Shown here: one piece after another, positions 46,673 through 55,009 of the stretch
Layout of the letters: each line of letters opens with the position of its first letter
Position numbering within the stretch: position 1 is the stretch's first letter
Assembly: GCF_900108065.1 (NCBI RefSeq)
Contig: NZ_FNVQ01000004.1
Coordinates: forward strand, 372,001-436,000
Origin: Marinobacterium lutimaris
GTDB lineage: Bacteria > Pseudomonadota > Gammaproteobacteria > Pseudomonadales > Balneatricaceae
DNA: 64,000 nt
Direction: 5' to 3'
Made by a program: the position numbers and the translations under genes
The notes under the pieces: generated by a model
The model's database searches: none
Told to the model about the DNA's origin: nothing
Seen by the model: only the letters and a program-made list of their open reading frames with translations

Positions 46673-47461
46673 ATGCGTTGTCATGAAGTAGATTACGAGC
46701 TGATCGGCTCCGAAATGCAGCTGGTTGAGGTGGAGCTGGATCCAGGCGAGACGGTTATCGCCGAAGCCGGCGCCATGACCTACATGGAGCAGGAGATCGA
46801 CTTCGAAACCAAGATGGGCGATGGCTCCAACCCGGATGAAGGGTTTATGGGCAAGCTCTTCTCCGCCGGCAAGCGGGTGTTCACCGGTGAATCGATCTTT
46901 ACCACCCATTTCAGCAACCGCGGCAGCGGCAAACGCCGCGTTGCGTTCTCCGCCCCCTACCCGGGCAATATCGTCCCACTCAACATGGCCGATTACGGCG
47001 AGAAGATCACCTGCCAGAAAGACGCCTTTCTCTGCGCCGCACTTGGCACCCGGGTCAGCATCGCCTTCAACCGCCGCATCGGTTCCGGCCTGTTCGGTGG
47101 TGAGGGTTTTATCCTGCAGACCCTCGAAGGTGACGGTATGGCATTTATCCAGGCCGGCGGTACAGTGGTGAAAAAGGAACTGAACGGCGAAACGCTGAGG
47201 GTCGATACCGGCTGCCTGGTGGGCTTCACCGAGGGTATCAACTACGACATTCAACGCGCCGGCAACCTGAAGTCCATGGTGTTTGGCGGTGAAGGTCTGT
47301 TCCTGGCCACGCTGCAGGGGCACGGCACCGTCTGGCTACAAAGCCTGCCGTTCTCACGCATGGCGGACCGCATCATCGCCAGCGCGCCAAGCTCCGGCGG
47401 CAGTGACAAGGGTGAGGGTTCTGTCCTTGGCGGCTTGGGCCGTATGCTCGACGGCCGCTAA
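46673..47461 (+). CDS. TIGR00266/AIM24-family protein
   Basis: A 262-residue protein with the AIM24-type beta-roll fold: [24 protein letters not shown] at the start, [20 protein letters not shown], then Gly-rich strands [27 protein letters not shown] and [23 protein letters not shown]. It is common in bacteria and mitochondria, and its molecular function is unknown. It is 54 bp after the SBP gene and 151 bp before the sirtuin gene. Confidence 0.87.
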   Translation: MRCHEVDYELIGSEMQLVEVELDPGETVIAEAGAMTYMEQEIDFETKMGDGSNPDEGFMGKLFSAGKRVFTGESIFTTHFSNRGSGKRRVAFSAPYPGNIVPLNMADYGEKITCQKDAFLCAALGTRVSIAFNRRIGSGLFGGEGFILQTLEGDGMAFIQAGGTVVKKELNGETLRVDTGCLVGFTEGINYDIQRAGNLKSMVFGGEGLFLATLQGHGTVWLQSLPFSRMADRIIASAPSSGGSDKGEGSVLGGLGRMLDGR

Positions 47462-47612
47462 GGCTCAACGATGGTGCCCCACGGGCGCCGCTCTTCCGTT
47501 CAATAGTTGCGACTATAAGCCCCGCCCTGCTTCTGGCCAAACACCCGCCGCTTTCACCGCTTGACGCCATCACTCCTGCGCATAGTCTGTAAGGCCTGAA
47601 AGGAGGATCGGG

Positions 47613-48335
47613 ATGAGACGAGTTATCTTTTTCACCGGCGCCGGCATCTCCGCCGAGTCCGGCGTACCTACGTTCCGCACCGGTTCAGATGCGGTGTGGG
47701 AAAACCATTCCATCGAGGATGTCTGCAATATCGACACCTTCGAGCGTAACTACGAGCTGGTGCATCAGTTCTACAACCAGCGCCGCACCTCGCTGGCTGG
47801 TGTTGAGCCCAACCCGGCCCATAAAGCCATAGCCGCCGTACAGCAGGCACATCCCGGGCGCGTGATTCTGATGACCTCCAACGTGGATGATCTGCATGAA
47901 CGCGCCGGCAGCACAGCTGTGCGTCATATCCACGGCAACCTGCTGGAGATGGTGGACCTGGAAAGCCGCGAGATCTTCCACCTGGGTTACGAGGCTTTCG
48001 ACTACGCCAGCCGACCGAAACAGTTCAAACCCAACGTGGTGTTTTTCGGCGAGATGGCGCCGGTGTACCAGGAGCTGTTCGCCCTGATGGACAGCCTCAC
48101 CGAAGAGGATCTGGTTGTGGTGGTGGGCAGCAGCGAAAGCGTCATCGCCTTCTGCGCCGAAGCCTACATGGGCAGCCAGGGCGCGGCGCGTATCGTCTAT
48201 GTCGATCCCTGCGAGAAAAGCGTCTACGACGGCAAGTCGTTGATCCCCTACGAGCGCCATTTCCGCACCAGCGCCACCGAAGCCTTTGCCGAAGACAGTC
48301 ATCTGCTGGACAGGATCAAGCGCTGGCTGGACTGA
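47613..48335 (+). CDS. Sir2-family NAD-dependent deacylase lacking the zinc-finger cysteines
   Basis: A 240-residue sirtuin. NAD-binding GAGIS at 9-13, TSNVDDLHER near 88-97, catalytic His107 in HIHGN and VVFFGE at 142-147 are all present. FYNQRR at 53-58 supplies Tyr54 and Arg57, the pair that gives class III (CobB/SIRT5-like) enzymes preference for negatively charged acyl groups. Between His107 and the FGE motif there are no cysteines, where CobB has four that bind zinc, and the region is shorter. Activity is likely but the fold must be stabilised otherwise. GGAGG precedes the ATG. Confidence 0.88.
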   Translation: MRRVIFFTGAGISAESGVPTFRTGSDAVWENHSIEDVCNIDTFERNYELVHQFYNQRRTSLAGVEPNPAHKAIAAVQQAHPGRVILMTSNVDDLHERAGSTAVRHIHGNLLEMVDLESREIFHLGYEAFDYASRPKQFKPNVVFFGEMAPVYQELFALMDSLTEEDLVVVVGSSESVIAFCAEAYMGSQGAARIVYVDPCEKSVYDGKSLIPYERHFRTSATEAFAEDSHLLDRIKRWLD

Positions 48336-48370
48336 GCCAATAGCGCCCAAAGCCCAAGCCGCAGACACAA

Positions 48371-48394
48371 AAAAACCGCCAACAGGCGGTTTTT
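48371..48394. terminator. Bidirectional terminator between sirtuin and TRAP-binding protein genes
   Basis: A 10-bp stem AAAAACCGCC / GGCGGTTTTT with a 4-nt loop, with T-runs on both strands, between converging genes. Confidence 0.92.
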
Positions 48395-48408
48395 TTATTC
48401 CGAGGCGC

Positions 48409-49491
48409 TTAATCCAAGGCCGGCTGGCTATCCAGGTAAGCCTTGTCGGAGATGTTGGTCCACTTGCGAACCTGCTTCAGGTAGGTTTCCTGGCTTTCCA
48501 CGATTTCCGCGGTGAGCGGATCCTTGGCGGCTTCCTGCTTAAGCAGTTTCTCCGTAGCCGCACGCAGCGCATCCATCACCTCCGGCGGGAACACCTTGTG
48601 GGTCACATCCGGATACTCTTCCTTCATCTGCTGCCAGGCGAGGGAGTTCAGGTGGGTACTCTCGCTGTACATGTCGTAGGCTGCGGTGCGCATCGCCACA
48701 CGCAGGATCTCCTGCAGATCTTCCGGCAGGCTCTCCCAGGTACGCTTGTTGATCAGAAACTGCACCTCGGCACCCGGTTCCTGCCAACCGGAGTAGTAGT
48801 AGTTTGCGATGCGGTGGAAACCCATCGGCAGGTCCAGCGCGGGGCCAACCCACTCCAGTGCGTCGATGGTGCCGCGCTCCAGTGAGGTGTACAGCTCGCC
48901 CGGCGGGATGTTGGTTACGGCAACGCCGACTTCGGCCATTACCTCACCGGCAAAGCCTGGGGTACGCATTTTCAGACCCTGAAGATCTTCGATGGAGTTG
49001 ATCTCCTTGCGGAACCAGCCGCCCATCTGGTTGCCGGTGTTACCGCCCGGGAAAGAGAGCAGGTTATGCGGCGCATACACCTTTTCCATCAGTTCCATAC
49101 CGCCGCCATAGTAGAACCAGGCGTACTGTTCCGGCGCGGTCATTCCGAAAGGAACGGTGGTGAAGTACATGGTGTTGGGCACCTTGCCCTTATAGTAGTA
49201 GGACGCGGTGTGGCCCATGTCGTACTGACCGGCCTTGACCATGTCGAAGATGCCGAACGGCGCCTTGTGCTTGTTGGACGAATCGATACGGATCTGCAGG
49301 CGCCCGCCGGACATCTTCTCGGCCATGGCAGCCATGTGGCGCGTGGTCTCGCCCAGAATCGGTGTGTTCGGCCCCCAGGTTTCGGCCAGATTCAGTCGGT
49401 AGGTCTTATCTGCCAGCACAGAGGTACTGGCCAGCGACAGCAGCGCGGCAAGCGCCGCCGCCAGCTTGAACGAGGCAAAGCGAATTCTCAT
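48409..49491 (-). CDS. Orphan TRAP substrate-binding protein of the TakP/DctP7-like group
   Basis: A 360-residue TRAP binding protein with a signal peptide ending VLA at about residue 27. The mature part begins DKTYRLNLAETWGPNTP and carries PGFAGEVMAEVGVAVTNIPPGELYTSLERGTIDALEWVGP, the hinge of the TakP group that binds 2-oxo acids or other monocarboxylates. It differs clearly from DctP at 6337 and UehA at 34781. There is no dctQ or dctM gene next to it, so it either works with a permease elsewhere or has a signalling role. The ATG at 49491 begins the signal peptide; a longer frame to 49668 was rejected. Confidence 0.88.
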   Translation of the reverse strand: MRIRFASFKLAAALAALLSLASTSVLADKTYRLNLAETWGPNTPILGETTRHMAAMAEKMSGGRLQIRIDSSNKHKAPFGIFDMVKAGQYDMGHTASYYYKGKVPNTMYFTTVPFGMTAPEQYAWFYYGGGMELMEKVYAPHNLLSFPGGNTGNQMGGWFRKEINSIEDLQGLKMRTPGFAGEVMAEVGVAVTNIPPGELYTSLERGTIDALEWVGPALDLPMGFHRIANYYYSGWQEPGAEVQFLINKRTWESLPEDLQEILRVAMRTAAYDMYSESTHLNSLAWQQMKEEYPDVTHKVFPPEVMDALRAATEKLLKQEAAKDPLTAEIVESQETYLKQVRKWTNISDKAYLDSQPALD

Positions 49492-49698
49492 TGTCGTCAG
49501 TCCGTGTCCGTATGTGTCATTTTTATGTCGAGAGGAGCCGGAGGATAGTACCTTCTGTGCGCAAAGTTCTGAAGAGTACAGCGCAGATATTGCACACTTC
49601 GCCCACGTTTGGCGGTAAAAAGCGGGGATAAAACGATGCAGAGGGGCAAACCTCGCCCCTCTTATCAAGGTGGCTTAAACAGAACTCACCCGGTCGAT

Positions 49699-50235
49699 CT
49701 ATTTACGTTCGCCGACCGGAATCATCACATGAGCGTAGGGGCTGTCTTTCCACATCACATAGGGACCACCGGCGTTCGGGTCGCTCGGAATACCTTCCAG
49801 CAGCTCAGCCGGCAGTATCACCATCAGGTGCGGCCCTTCACGGATAAAGTCATCCGCATGGAAGCGGTCCGCATGGAAAGGGTTCGAATTACTCACCCCG
49901 CCATCTGGGCCGTCGCCTGCCAGCATGTAAGAGAAGCCAACCTGTGTCGCCTCATAGGGTGCCTGGGCGCCCATCGCCTGCATCATCTCCATCCAGACCG
50001 CGTCATTGCACAGAGGAGAACCGTCGTCCGGAAAGGTTTCCGGCATACAGACCCAGCCATTACTGCCCTCTTGCAGCACCTCGCCACGGTACATCACCGT
50101 CGCACCGTCGATGACCATGGATGGCGCCGCGGAAAGCGCCCGTTCGATTAAAGCCTGATTATCTTCAGCTTGTGCCAACACCGGAGACAGGATCAGGCCG
50201 GTTACCATCAGTAACTTGCCAGTTAACCTGTTCAT
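49699..50235 (-). CDS. Exported conserved protein of unknown function
   Basis: A 178-residue protein with a signal peptide cleaved near AQA (about residue 23). The mature domain ends in a conserved-looking block PHLMVILPAELLEGIPSDP and PYVMWKDSPYAHVMIPVG. Two cysteines (NGWVCMPET, SPLCNDAV) could form a disulfide. I know this as a widely distributed hypothetical family but cannot assign a function. AGGCGACGCAG precedes the ATG. It is a single gene with a 207-bp gap to the TRAP gene (49492-49698). Confidence 0.75.
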   Translation of the reverse strand: MNRLTGKLLMVTGLILSPVLAQAEDNQALIERALSAAPSMVIDGATVMYRGEVLQEGSNGWVCMPETFPDDGSPLCNDAVWMEMMQAMGAQAPYEATQVGFSYMLAGDGPDGGVSNSNPFHADRFHADDFIREGPHLMVILPAELLEGIPSDPNAGGPYVMWKDSPYAHVMIPVGERK

Positions 50236-50268
50236 CTGCGTCGCCTTTCTTATTGATAGGAATGCCTG

Positions 50269-50303
50269 CTGCCGACACTGGATATATCCGAGTCAGTCGG
50301 CAG
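50269..50303 (+). other. Hairpin with T-run inside a 363-bp gap
   Basis: An 8-bp stem CTGCCGAC / GTCGGCAG with a 19-nt loop containing GGATATATCC, followed by GTTTTTAG on the plus strand. No plus-strand gene ends here. It may be the terminator of a small RNA or only a leader structure of the leftward gene. The rest of 50236-50598 holds no recognisable gene. Confidence 0.35.
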
Positions 50304-50598
50304 GTTTTTAGTTTAGACGATGCTGAACTAACCGATAGACAGGCCTCTGCCACCGAAAGCCCTGATGAATCCGGCCGGGGGCGCACCTCAGGGCGAAAAT
50401 GATTCGCACTGTGCGAAAAGATATCGGCGCGTCATGGCCAGGAAATGCTGATCGACTATTCTTCATTTGGGCTGCCTGGAGGCAGTACCAAGGAGAGACT
50501 CTGCTCTCTCAGGGATATCAACCTGCGGAATATTAACCGGCTGATAGCAACGCAGAAGCATGATCAGCGGTTCAGATATGGCTGTTAAGGAGAACGAA

Positions 50599-50874
50599 AT
50601 GAGAAAGATTGCACTGGCTTTCGCGCTGACCCTGGCCGCTTCATCAGCGTCGGCGGACCTGCTGGATCCCGACTGCAACGCCGAAAAGGTCGCCAAGGGT
50701 GCGGTCGCTAAATCCACCATCGGCATCGGCGGCCGTTGCACACCGGCCGAGGCCGCCAAGGATATGGCTGCAGACAAGGTCGAGGACAAGCTTCCGGATG
50801 GCAAGGTGATGGACAAGATCGAAGAGAAGAAAGAGCCATCGGTGAAAAAGGCGGTTAAGAAGGCGATGGATTAA
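50599..50874 (+). CDS. Small exported protein of unknown function
   Basis: A 91-residue protein with a clear signal peptide (cleaved after ASA, about residue 19). The mature part has two cysteines (DPDCNAEK, GGRCTPAE) and a lysine-rich, helical C-terminal half (KVEDKLPDGKVMDKIEEKKEPSVKKAVKKAMD). AAGGAG precedes the ATG at 6-7 nt. The stop codon TAA runs directly into the terminal hairpin of the tRNA-linked repeat array. No family is recognised. Confidence 0.7.
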   Translation: MRKIALAFALTLAASSASADLLDPDCNAEKVAKGAVAKSTIGIGGRCTPAEAAKDMAADKVEDKLPDGKVMDKIEEKKEPSVKKAVKKAMD

Positions 50875-50889
50875 CCCCCATCGGGGGTT
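50873..50889. terminator. Hairpin at the distal end of the repeat array
   Basis: A 7-bp stem AACCCCC / GGGGGTT with a 3-nt loop. It could end transcription of the small exported gene or, on the other strand, of the tRNA-repeat transcript. There is no long T-run. Confidence 0.45.
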
Positions 50890-51300
50890 CTCACCCTCCA
50901 GGCGTAGGAATGCTTTGTGAGCTTTAGTGCGGACCGGAAGATAAGGTCGGTCGAGAAAATGGTGCAAATGGAGCTGGAGGGATTACTCGGCTACGCCTCG
51001 CCCTGCGGGTCGTTGCCTGCGGCAACGCTGTCTCGCTTCGCTCGGCTCGAATCCCTATCGGGGGTTCTCACCCGCCAGGCGTAGGAATGCTTTGTGAGCT
51101 TTAGTGCGGACTGGAAAATAAGGTCGGTCGAGAAAATGGTGCAGATGGAGCTGGAGGGATTACTCGGCTTCGCCTCGCCCTTCGGGTCGTTGCCTGCGGC
51201 AACGCTGTCTCGCTGCGCTCGGCTCGAACCCCATCGGGGGTTCTCACCCTCCAGGCGTAGGAATGCTTTGTGAGCTTTAGTGCGGACTGGAAGATAAGGT
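50876..51300 (-). repeat. Tandem 177-bp repeats downstream of tRNA-Arg (rtT-like)
   Basis: Copies at 50876-51052, 51053-51228 and a partial one at 51229-51300 have periods of 177 and 176 bp and differ at only about eight positions in the two full copies. Each full unit ends, in tRNA orientation, with GTAATCCCTCCAG...CACCATTTT, resembling the tRNA 3' end (GAATCCCTCCAGGCGCGCCA). A GTTGCC / GGCAAC stem is inside. E. coli tyrT carries comparable 178-bp repeats (rtT RNA) with tRNA 3'-end fragments. No protein gene is supported here. Confidence 0.85.
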
Positions 51301-51314
51301 GGAGCTAGGAAAAA

Positions 51315-51391
51315 TGGCGCGCCTGGAGGGATTCGAACCCCCGACCAACAGGATCGGAACCTGCTACTCTATCCAGCTGAGCTACAGGCGC
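51315..51391 (-). tRNA. tRNA-Arg(CCG)
   Basis: A complete 77-nt cloverleaf on the minus strand: acceptor GCGCCTG / CAGGCGC, discriminator G, encoded CCA, D-stem GCTC, anticodon stem GCAGG / CCTGT with loop TTCCGAT (anticodon CCG) and T-arm GGGGG-TTCGAAT-CCCTC with one G-U pair. It closely resembles E. coli tRNA-Arg(CCG). It is a single gene, with tandem repeats directly downstream. Confidence 0.97.
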
Positions 51392-51544
51392 GCATAGGAA
51401 GTGTTTGCGGGTCGCAATGTTACCGATTCGACAGCGCTTTGCAAGCTAGATTTACTCCCTAAGAAGTGTAGACGACCAGCATCTGGCGGCCCTACTATAG
51501 GCCCGATTGAACTAACCGCAACTCAATAACGGTACCTGAGAGCG

Positions 51545-52267
51545 ATGACCTACTGCGTGGCGATGCGACTGGCTGAAGGGCTGGTTTTTGTGGCCGATTC
51601 CCGCACTAATGCGGGTGTGGATAACATTTCAACTTTCCGCAAGCTGTTCTCTTTTGGCAACGGCAAGGATCATGCACTGGTGCTGCTCAGCGCCGGTAAT
51701 CTGGCCACCACCCAGAGTATCGTCGAGTTGCTGAAACGGCGTATCAACGAGGCTGAAGAGAACCTGATGACGCTGCCGTCCATGTATGACGAAGCGGCGT
51801 ATATCGGCAAGCTGATGCGCGAGATTATCGAGCGCGACACCCACAATCAGCAGGGCCAGGGCGTGGACCTGGGCTGTTCACTGCTGCTCGGCGGCCAGAT
51901 CCGCGGCGAGGAGCCGCGCCTGTTCCTGATCTATCCACAGGGCAACTTTATTGAGGCCAGCATCGAAACGCCGTTCCTGCAGATTGGCGAGTTCAAATAC
52001 GGCAAGCCGATTCTCGACCGTATCATCGATTTCAACACGCCGCTGGAAACCGCGATGACCTGCGGCCTGATTTCGATGGACTCCACCATCAAGAGTAACC
52101 TAACGGTGGATCTGCCAATCGACGTGCTTACTTATGAAAAGAACAGCTTCAGCCTTGAGCGCACCCGCCAGCTGGGCAGCGAAGATGCCGAGTTCCTGGC
52201 GCTGCGCAAAGCCTGGGGTGAAGGGATCAAGGAACTGTTTAACCAGTTGCCGCGTACAACCCTGTAA
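51545..52267 (+). CDS. anbu: Anbu, bacterial proteasome-related peptidase
   Basis: A 240-residue beta-subunit-like Ntn hydrolase. The sequence begins MTYCVAMRLAEGLVFVADSRTNAGVDNISTFRK, the family signature. Thr2 becomes the N-terminal nucleophile after Met removal, with Asp18 and Lys34 at the usual catalytic positions. Anbu forms open helical rings of unclear cellular role. It usually clusters with an ATP-grasp protein, an alpha-E protein and a transglutaminase-like gene; none is here, since the neighbours are tRNA-Arg and cytochrome c5. A ribosome site is weak (TACCTGAGAGCG). Confidence 0.92.
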   Translation: MTYCVAMRLAEGLVFVADSRTNAGVDNISTFRKLFSFGNGKDHALVLLSAGNLATTQSIVELLKRRINEAEENLMTLPSMYDEAAYIGKLMREIIERDTHNQQGQGVDLGCSLLLGGQIRGEEPRLFLIYPQGNFIEASIETPFLQIGEFKYGKPILDRIIDFNTPLETAMTCGLISMDSTIKSNLTVDLPIDVLTYEKNSFSLERTRQLGSEDAEFLALRKAWGEGIKELFNQLPRTTL

Positions 52268-52375
52268 TCGAGCCGGTCGCTGCGTTCTCACCGGTTGATG
52301 CACCAGCGACCTTTTATTAGCTGTCCTGGGTCAGGGGTACTAAGGTCCGCCTTTTCGTAGGGACTTTTTTGTCGG

Positions 52376-52381
52376 TATAAT
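52376..52381 (+). promoter_or_regulatory. Candidate promoter of cytochrome c5
   Basis: A TATAAT box with a TTTTCG hexamer 18 bp upstream, about 95 bp before the chosen GTG. A hairpin of the form AAG-TCC / GGA-CTT with T6 (52342-52370) just before it may end the anbu transcript. Confidence 0.4.
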
Positions 52382-52477
52382 CCCTGACCAGATTTTTGGT
52401 GCAGCCTTGTTTGCCTCGCCTGGAAGCGCATTTTGACAAGCCTGCCAAAACCATTTCCTGATAATGAGGTTGTGACT

Positions 52478-52906
52478 GTGAACAAATTCGCTGCAAAAGC
52501 TGTTAAAGCACTCTGCGCGCTGGGTCTGGGCTTTGCCCTGGCCAGCTCTGTTCAGGCGGCTACCGATGATGCTATCGCTGAGCGCATCAAGCCGATCGGT
52601 AGCGTATGTATCGAAGGTGATGACAGCTGTGGTGGCGCCGCTGCTGCACCGGTCGCTGCTGGTGGTGCCCGCTCTGGCGAAAGCATCTACACCGGTAAGT
52701 GCGCTGCATGTCACGGCACCGGCGTGCTGGGCGCTCCGAAATTCGGCACTAACGAAATGCAGGCCCGCCTGGACGAGAAAGGCATGGAAACTCTGATGAA
52801 CCATGCGCTCAACGGCTTCAACGCCATGCCGCCGAAAGGCACCTGTGCAGACTGCTCCGACGACGAGATCAAGACTGCCATCGAGTACATGCTGTCCGGT
52901 TCCTGA
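52478..52906 (+). CDS. Cytochrome c5-type monohaem cytochrome
   Basis: A 142-residue exported protein with a signal peptide ending VQA (about residue 27), a flexible Ala/Gly linker with two Cys (SVCIEGDDSCGG) and a class-I cytochrome domain. The haem site is CAACH at 75-79, the axial Met is in MPPKG and the C-terminal CADCSDDEI is the extra disulfide of cytochrome c5. It carries electrons in the periplasm to terminal oxidases or reductases. The GTG at 52478 has AGG 9 nt upstream; a GTG six bases earlier is an alternative, and a start at 52433 was rejected. Confidence 0.92.
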   Translation: MNKFAAKAVKALCALGLGFALASSVQAATDDAIAERIKPIGSVCIEGDDSCGGAAAAPVAAGGARSGESIYTGKCAACHGTGVLGAPKFGTNEMQARLDEKGMETLMNHALNGFNAMPPKGTCADCSDDEIKTAIEYMLSGS

Positions 52907-52940
52907 TTTCAGACCCAATCTGATTTCTACAGCAGATAGC

Positions 52941-52968
52941 AACAAGGCCACCCTCGGGTGGCCTTGTT
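52941..52968. terminator. Bidirectional terminator between cytochrome c5 and rep
   Basis: A 13-bp stem AACAAGGCCACCC / GGGTGGCCTTGTT with a 2-nt loop, between converging genes. Confidence 0.85.
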
Positions 52969-52993
52969 CGTTGTTGAGAGAAGCCTCAGGCGA

Positions 52994-55009
52994 TCAGAGG
53001 TCGTCGAACATCCCCTTGAGGCTGTTCAGCGTGGCGTTGCCGCGTTTACGGTTCTGCTCCGGGCTGGCCTGACCTGCGCCTTCGATCTCCAGGTCATCCG
53101 CCGGCAACTCTTCCAGGAAGCGACTCGGCGCGCACTCCACCTCCTCGCCGAACTGACGTCGTTTTTTTGCCAGCGTCATGGTCAGCGTACGCTGGGCGCG
53201 GGTGATCCCCACATAGGCCAGACGCCGCTCCTCCTCAATGGTATCCATCTCGATGCTGTTGCGGTGCGGCAGCAGCTCCTCCTCCATCCCCATCAGGAAA
53301 ACGTGGGGAAACTCCAGTCCCTTGCTGGCGTGAAGCGTCAGCAGCTGCACCTTGTCGGAGTCGTCTTCCTCTTCCTGGCGATCCATCAGATCCAGCAGGA
53401 TCAGGCGCGCAATCGCCTCTTCAATGCCGGCGTCCGGATCCTCCTCCTGCAGACGCTCCAGCGTTGAGCGCAAAGAGTCGACCAGGAACCAGACGTTCTG
53501 CACCCGCTTCTCGGCAACCCCTTCGCTGGTGCTGTTCTGGCGGATCCAGTCTTCATATTCGATCTCGTAGATCAGATCACGAATCGCCGCGATCGGGTCA
53601 CCTTTGCCGCAGTTCTCATACATCCGCTGCAGCATGTCGCAGAAACGGCGTAACCGGTCCACCGCCTTGGCGGAGAGTACCTGTTCTATACCGATTTCAT
53701 CGCAGGCGGCGAACAGGCTGATCTGGCGCTCGGACGCGTACTGCCCCAGTTTCTCCAGCGTGGAGGGGCCGATCTCACGGCGCGGCAGGTTCACCACCCT
53801 CAGGAAGGCGTTGTCATCATCCCGGTTGACCAGCACCTTGAGGTAGCACATCAGATCCTTGATCTCTGCGCGGGCAAAGAAGGAGGTGCCACCGTTGATC
53901 TTGTAGGGTACCTGGTAGCTCTGCAGCTTCACCTCCAGTAGTCGCGACTGGAAGTTGCCACGGTAGAGCACGGCAAACTCCTTGAACGGGATGCGGTCAC
54001 GCAGGTGGCGGTCGAGAATCTCGGTAGCGATGCGGTCGCATTCGGCATCTTCGTTACGGGTATGGATAAGCCGCAATGGATCGCCATAGCCCATCTCGCT
54101 CCACAGCGTCTTCTCGAACACGTGTGGGTTGTTGGCGATCAGGGTGTTGGCCGCCTTCAGGATACGGCTGGTCGAGCGGTAGTTCTGCTCCAGCTTCACC
54201 ACCTTGAGGCTGGGAAAGTCTTCCTGCAGCTGATTCAGGTTCTCGGGTCGGGCGCCGCGCCAGGCGTAGATCGACTGGTCGTCATCGCCCACCACGGTGA
54301 GTGCGGCACGGTGGCCAACCAGTTGCCGAACCAGCCGATACTGGGACAGGTTGGTATCCTGGTACTCATCCACCAGCAGGTAACGGATGCGGTGTTGCCA
54401 GCGCTCGAGCACATCCGGATGCTCTGCAAACAGTCTTACCGGCACCAGGATCAGGTCGTCGAAGTCCACCGCGTTATAGGCGCGCAGGTGACGGTTGTAA
54501 GCTTCATAGGCGCGGGCGGCGAGAATCTCCTGCGGCCCCTGGGCGATTTCCAGCGCCTGCTGCGGCTCGACCATGTCGTTCTTCCAGCTGGAGATCTGGC
54601 CCTGCACCATCTGCACATGGTCGGTATCTTCATTGTGATCGATCATCAGGTCGCGCAGCAGCGCCTTGCTGTCCTGGTCATCGAAAATGGAGAAGCCGGG
54701 TTTGAAGCCGAGCACCTTGTGCTCACGGCGGATAATATTCAGCCCCAGGTTATGGAAGGTAGAGACGGTCAGACCGCGGCTGGCCTTGCCCTGAATCAGG
54801 CTGCTGACGCGCTCTTTCATCTCGCGCGCTGCCTTGTTGGTAAAGGTAACCGCTGCGATATGCCGCGCCTCGATGCCACAGCTTTGAACCAGGTAGGCAA
54901 TCTTGCGCGTAATTACGCTGGTTTTGCCCGATCCGGCACCAGCGAGCACGAGTAACGGGCCACCGATATAGTGGACGGCCTCCTGCTGGCGGGGGTTCAG
55001 TTTGCTCAT
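52994..55009 (-). CDS. rep: ATP-dependent DNA helicase Rep
   Basis: A 671-residue UvrD/Rep-type 3'-5' helicase, the same length as E. coli Rep (673). Motif I is LAGAGSGKTSV, II VDEYQDTN, III GDDDQSIYAWRGA, IV LEQNYRST, V LLTLHASKGLEF, VI YVGITRAQRTL. It clears proteins ahead of the replication fork. The C-terminal tail is short and basic, as in Rep. It converges on cytochrome c5 and is divergent from the c-di-GMP gene at 55317 across 307 bp. Confidence 0.97.
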   Translation of the reverse strand: MSKLNPRQQEAVHYIGGPLLVLAGAGSGKTSVITRKIAYLVQSCGIEARHIAAVTFTNKAAREMKERVSSLIQGKASRGLTVSTFHNLGLNIIRREHKVLGFKPGFSIFDDQDSKALLRDLMIDHNEDTDHVQMVQGQISSWKNDMVEPQQALEIAQGPQEILAARAYEAYNRHLRAYNAVDFDDLILVPVRLFAEHPDVLERWQHRIRYLLVDEYQDTNLSQYRLVRQLVGHRAALTVVGDDDQSIYAWRGARPENLNQLQEDFPSLKVVKLEQNYRSTSRILKAANTLIANNPHVFEKTLWSEMGYGDPLRLIHTRNEDAECDRIATEILDRHLRDRIPFKEFAVLYRGNFQSRLLEVKLQSYQVPYKINGGTSFFARAEIKDLMCYLKVLVNRDDDNAFLRVVNLPRREIGPSTLEKLGQYASERQISLFAACDEIGIEQVLSAKAVDRLRRFCDMLQRMYENCGKGDPIAAIRDLIYEIEYEDWIRQNSTSEGVAEKRVQNVWFLVDSLRSTLERLQEEDPDAGIEEAIARLILLDLMDRQEEEDDSDKVQLLTLHASKGLEFPHVFLMGMEEELLPHRNSIEMDTIEEERRLAYVGITRAQRTLTMTLAKKRRQFGEEVECAPSRFLEELPADDLEIEGAGQASPEQNRKRGNATLNSLKGMFDDL

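Noticed and set aside
50876-51391. CRISPR array or integrated element at tRNA-Arg
   Set aside because: The units are 177 bp with no short repeat/spacer pattern, and there is no integrase or cargo. The tRNA-like fragments repeat in tandem rather than bounding an island.
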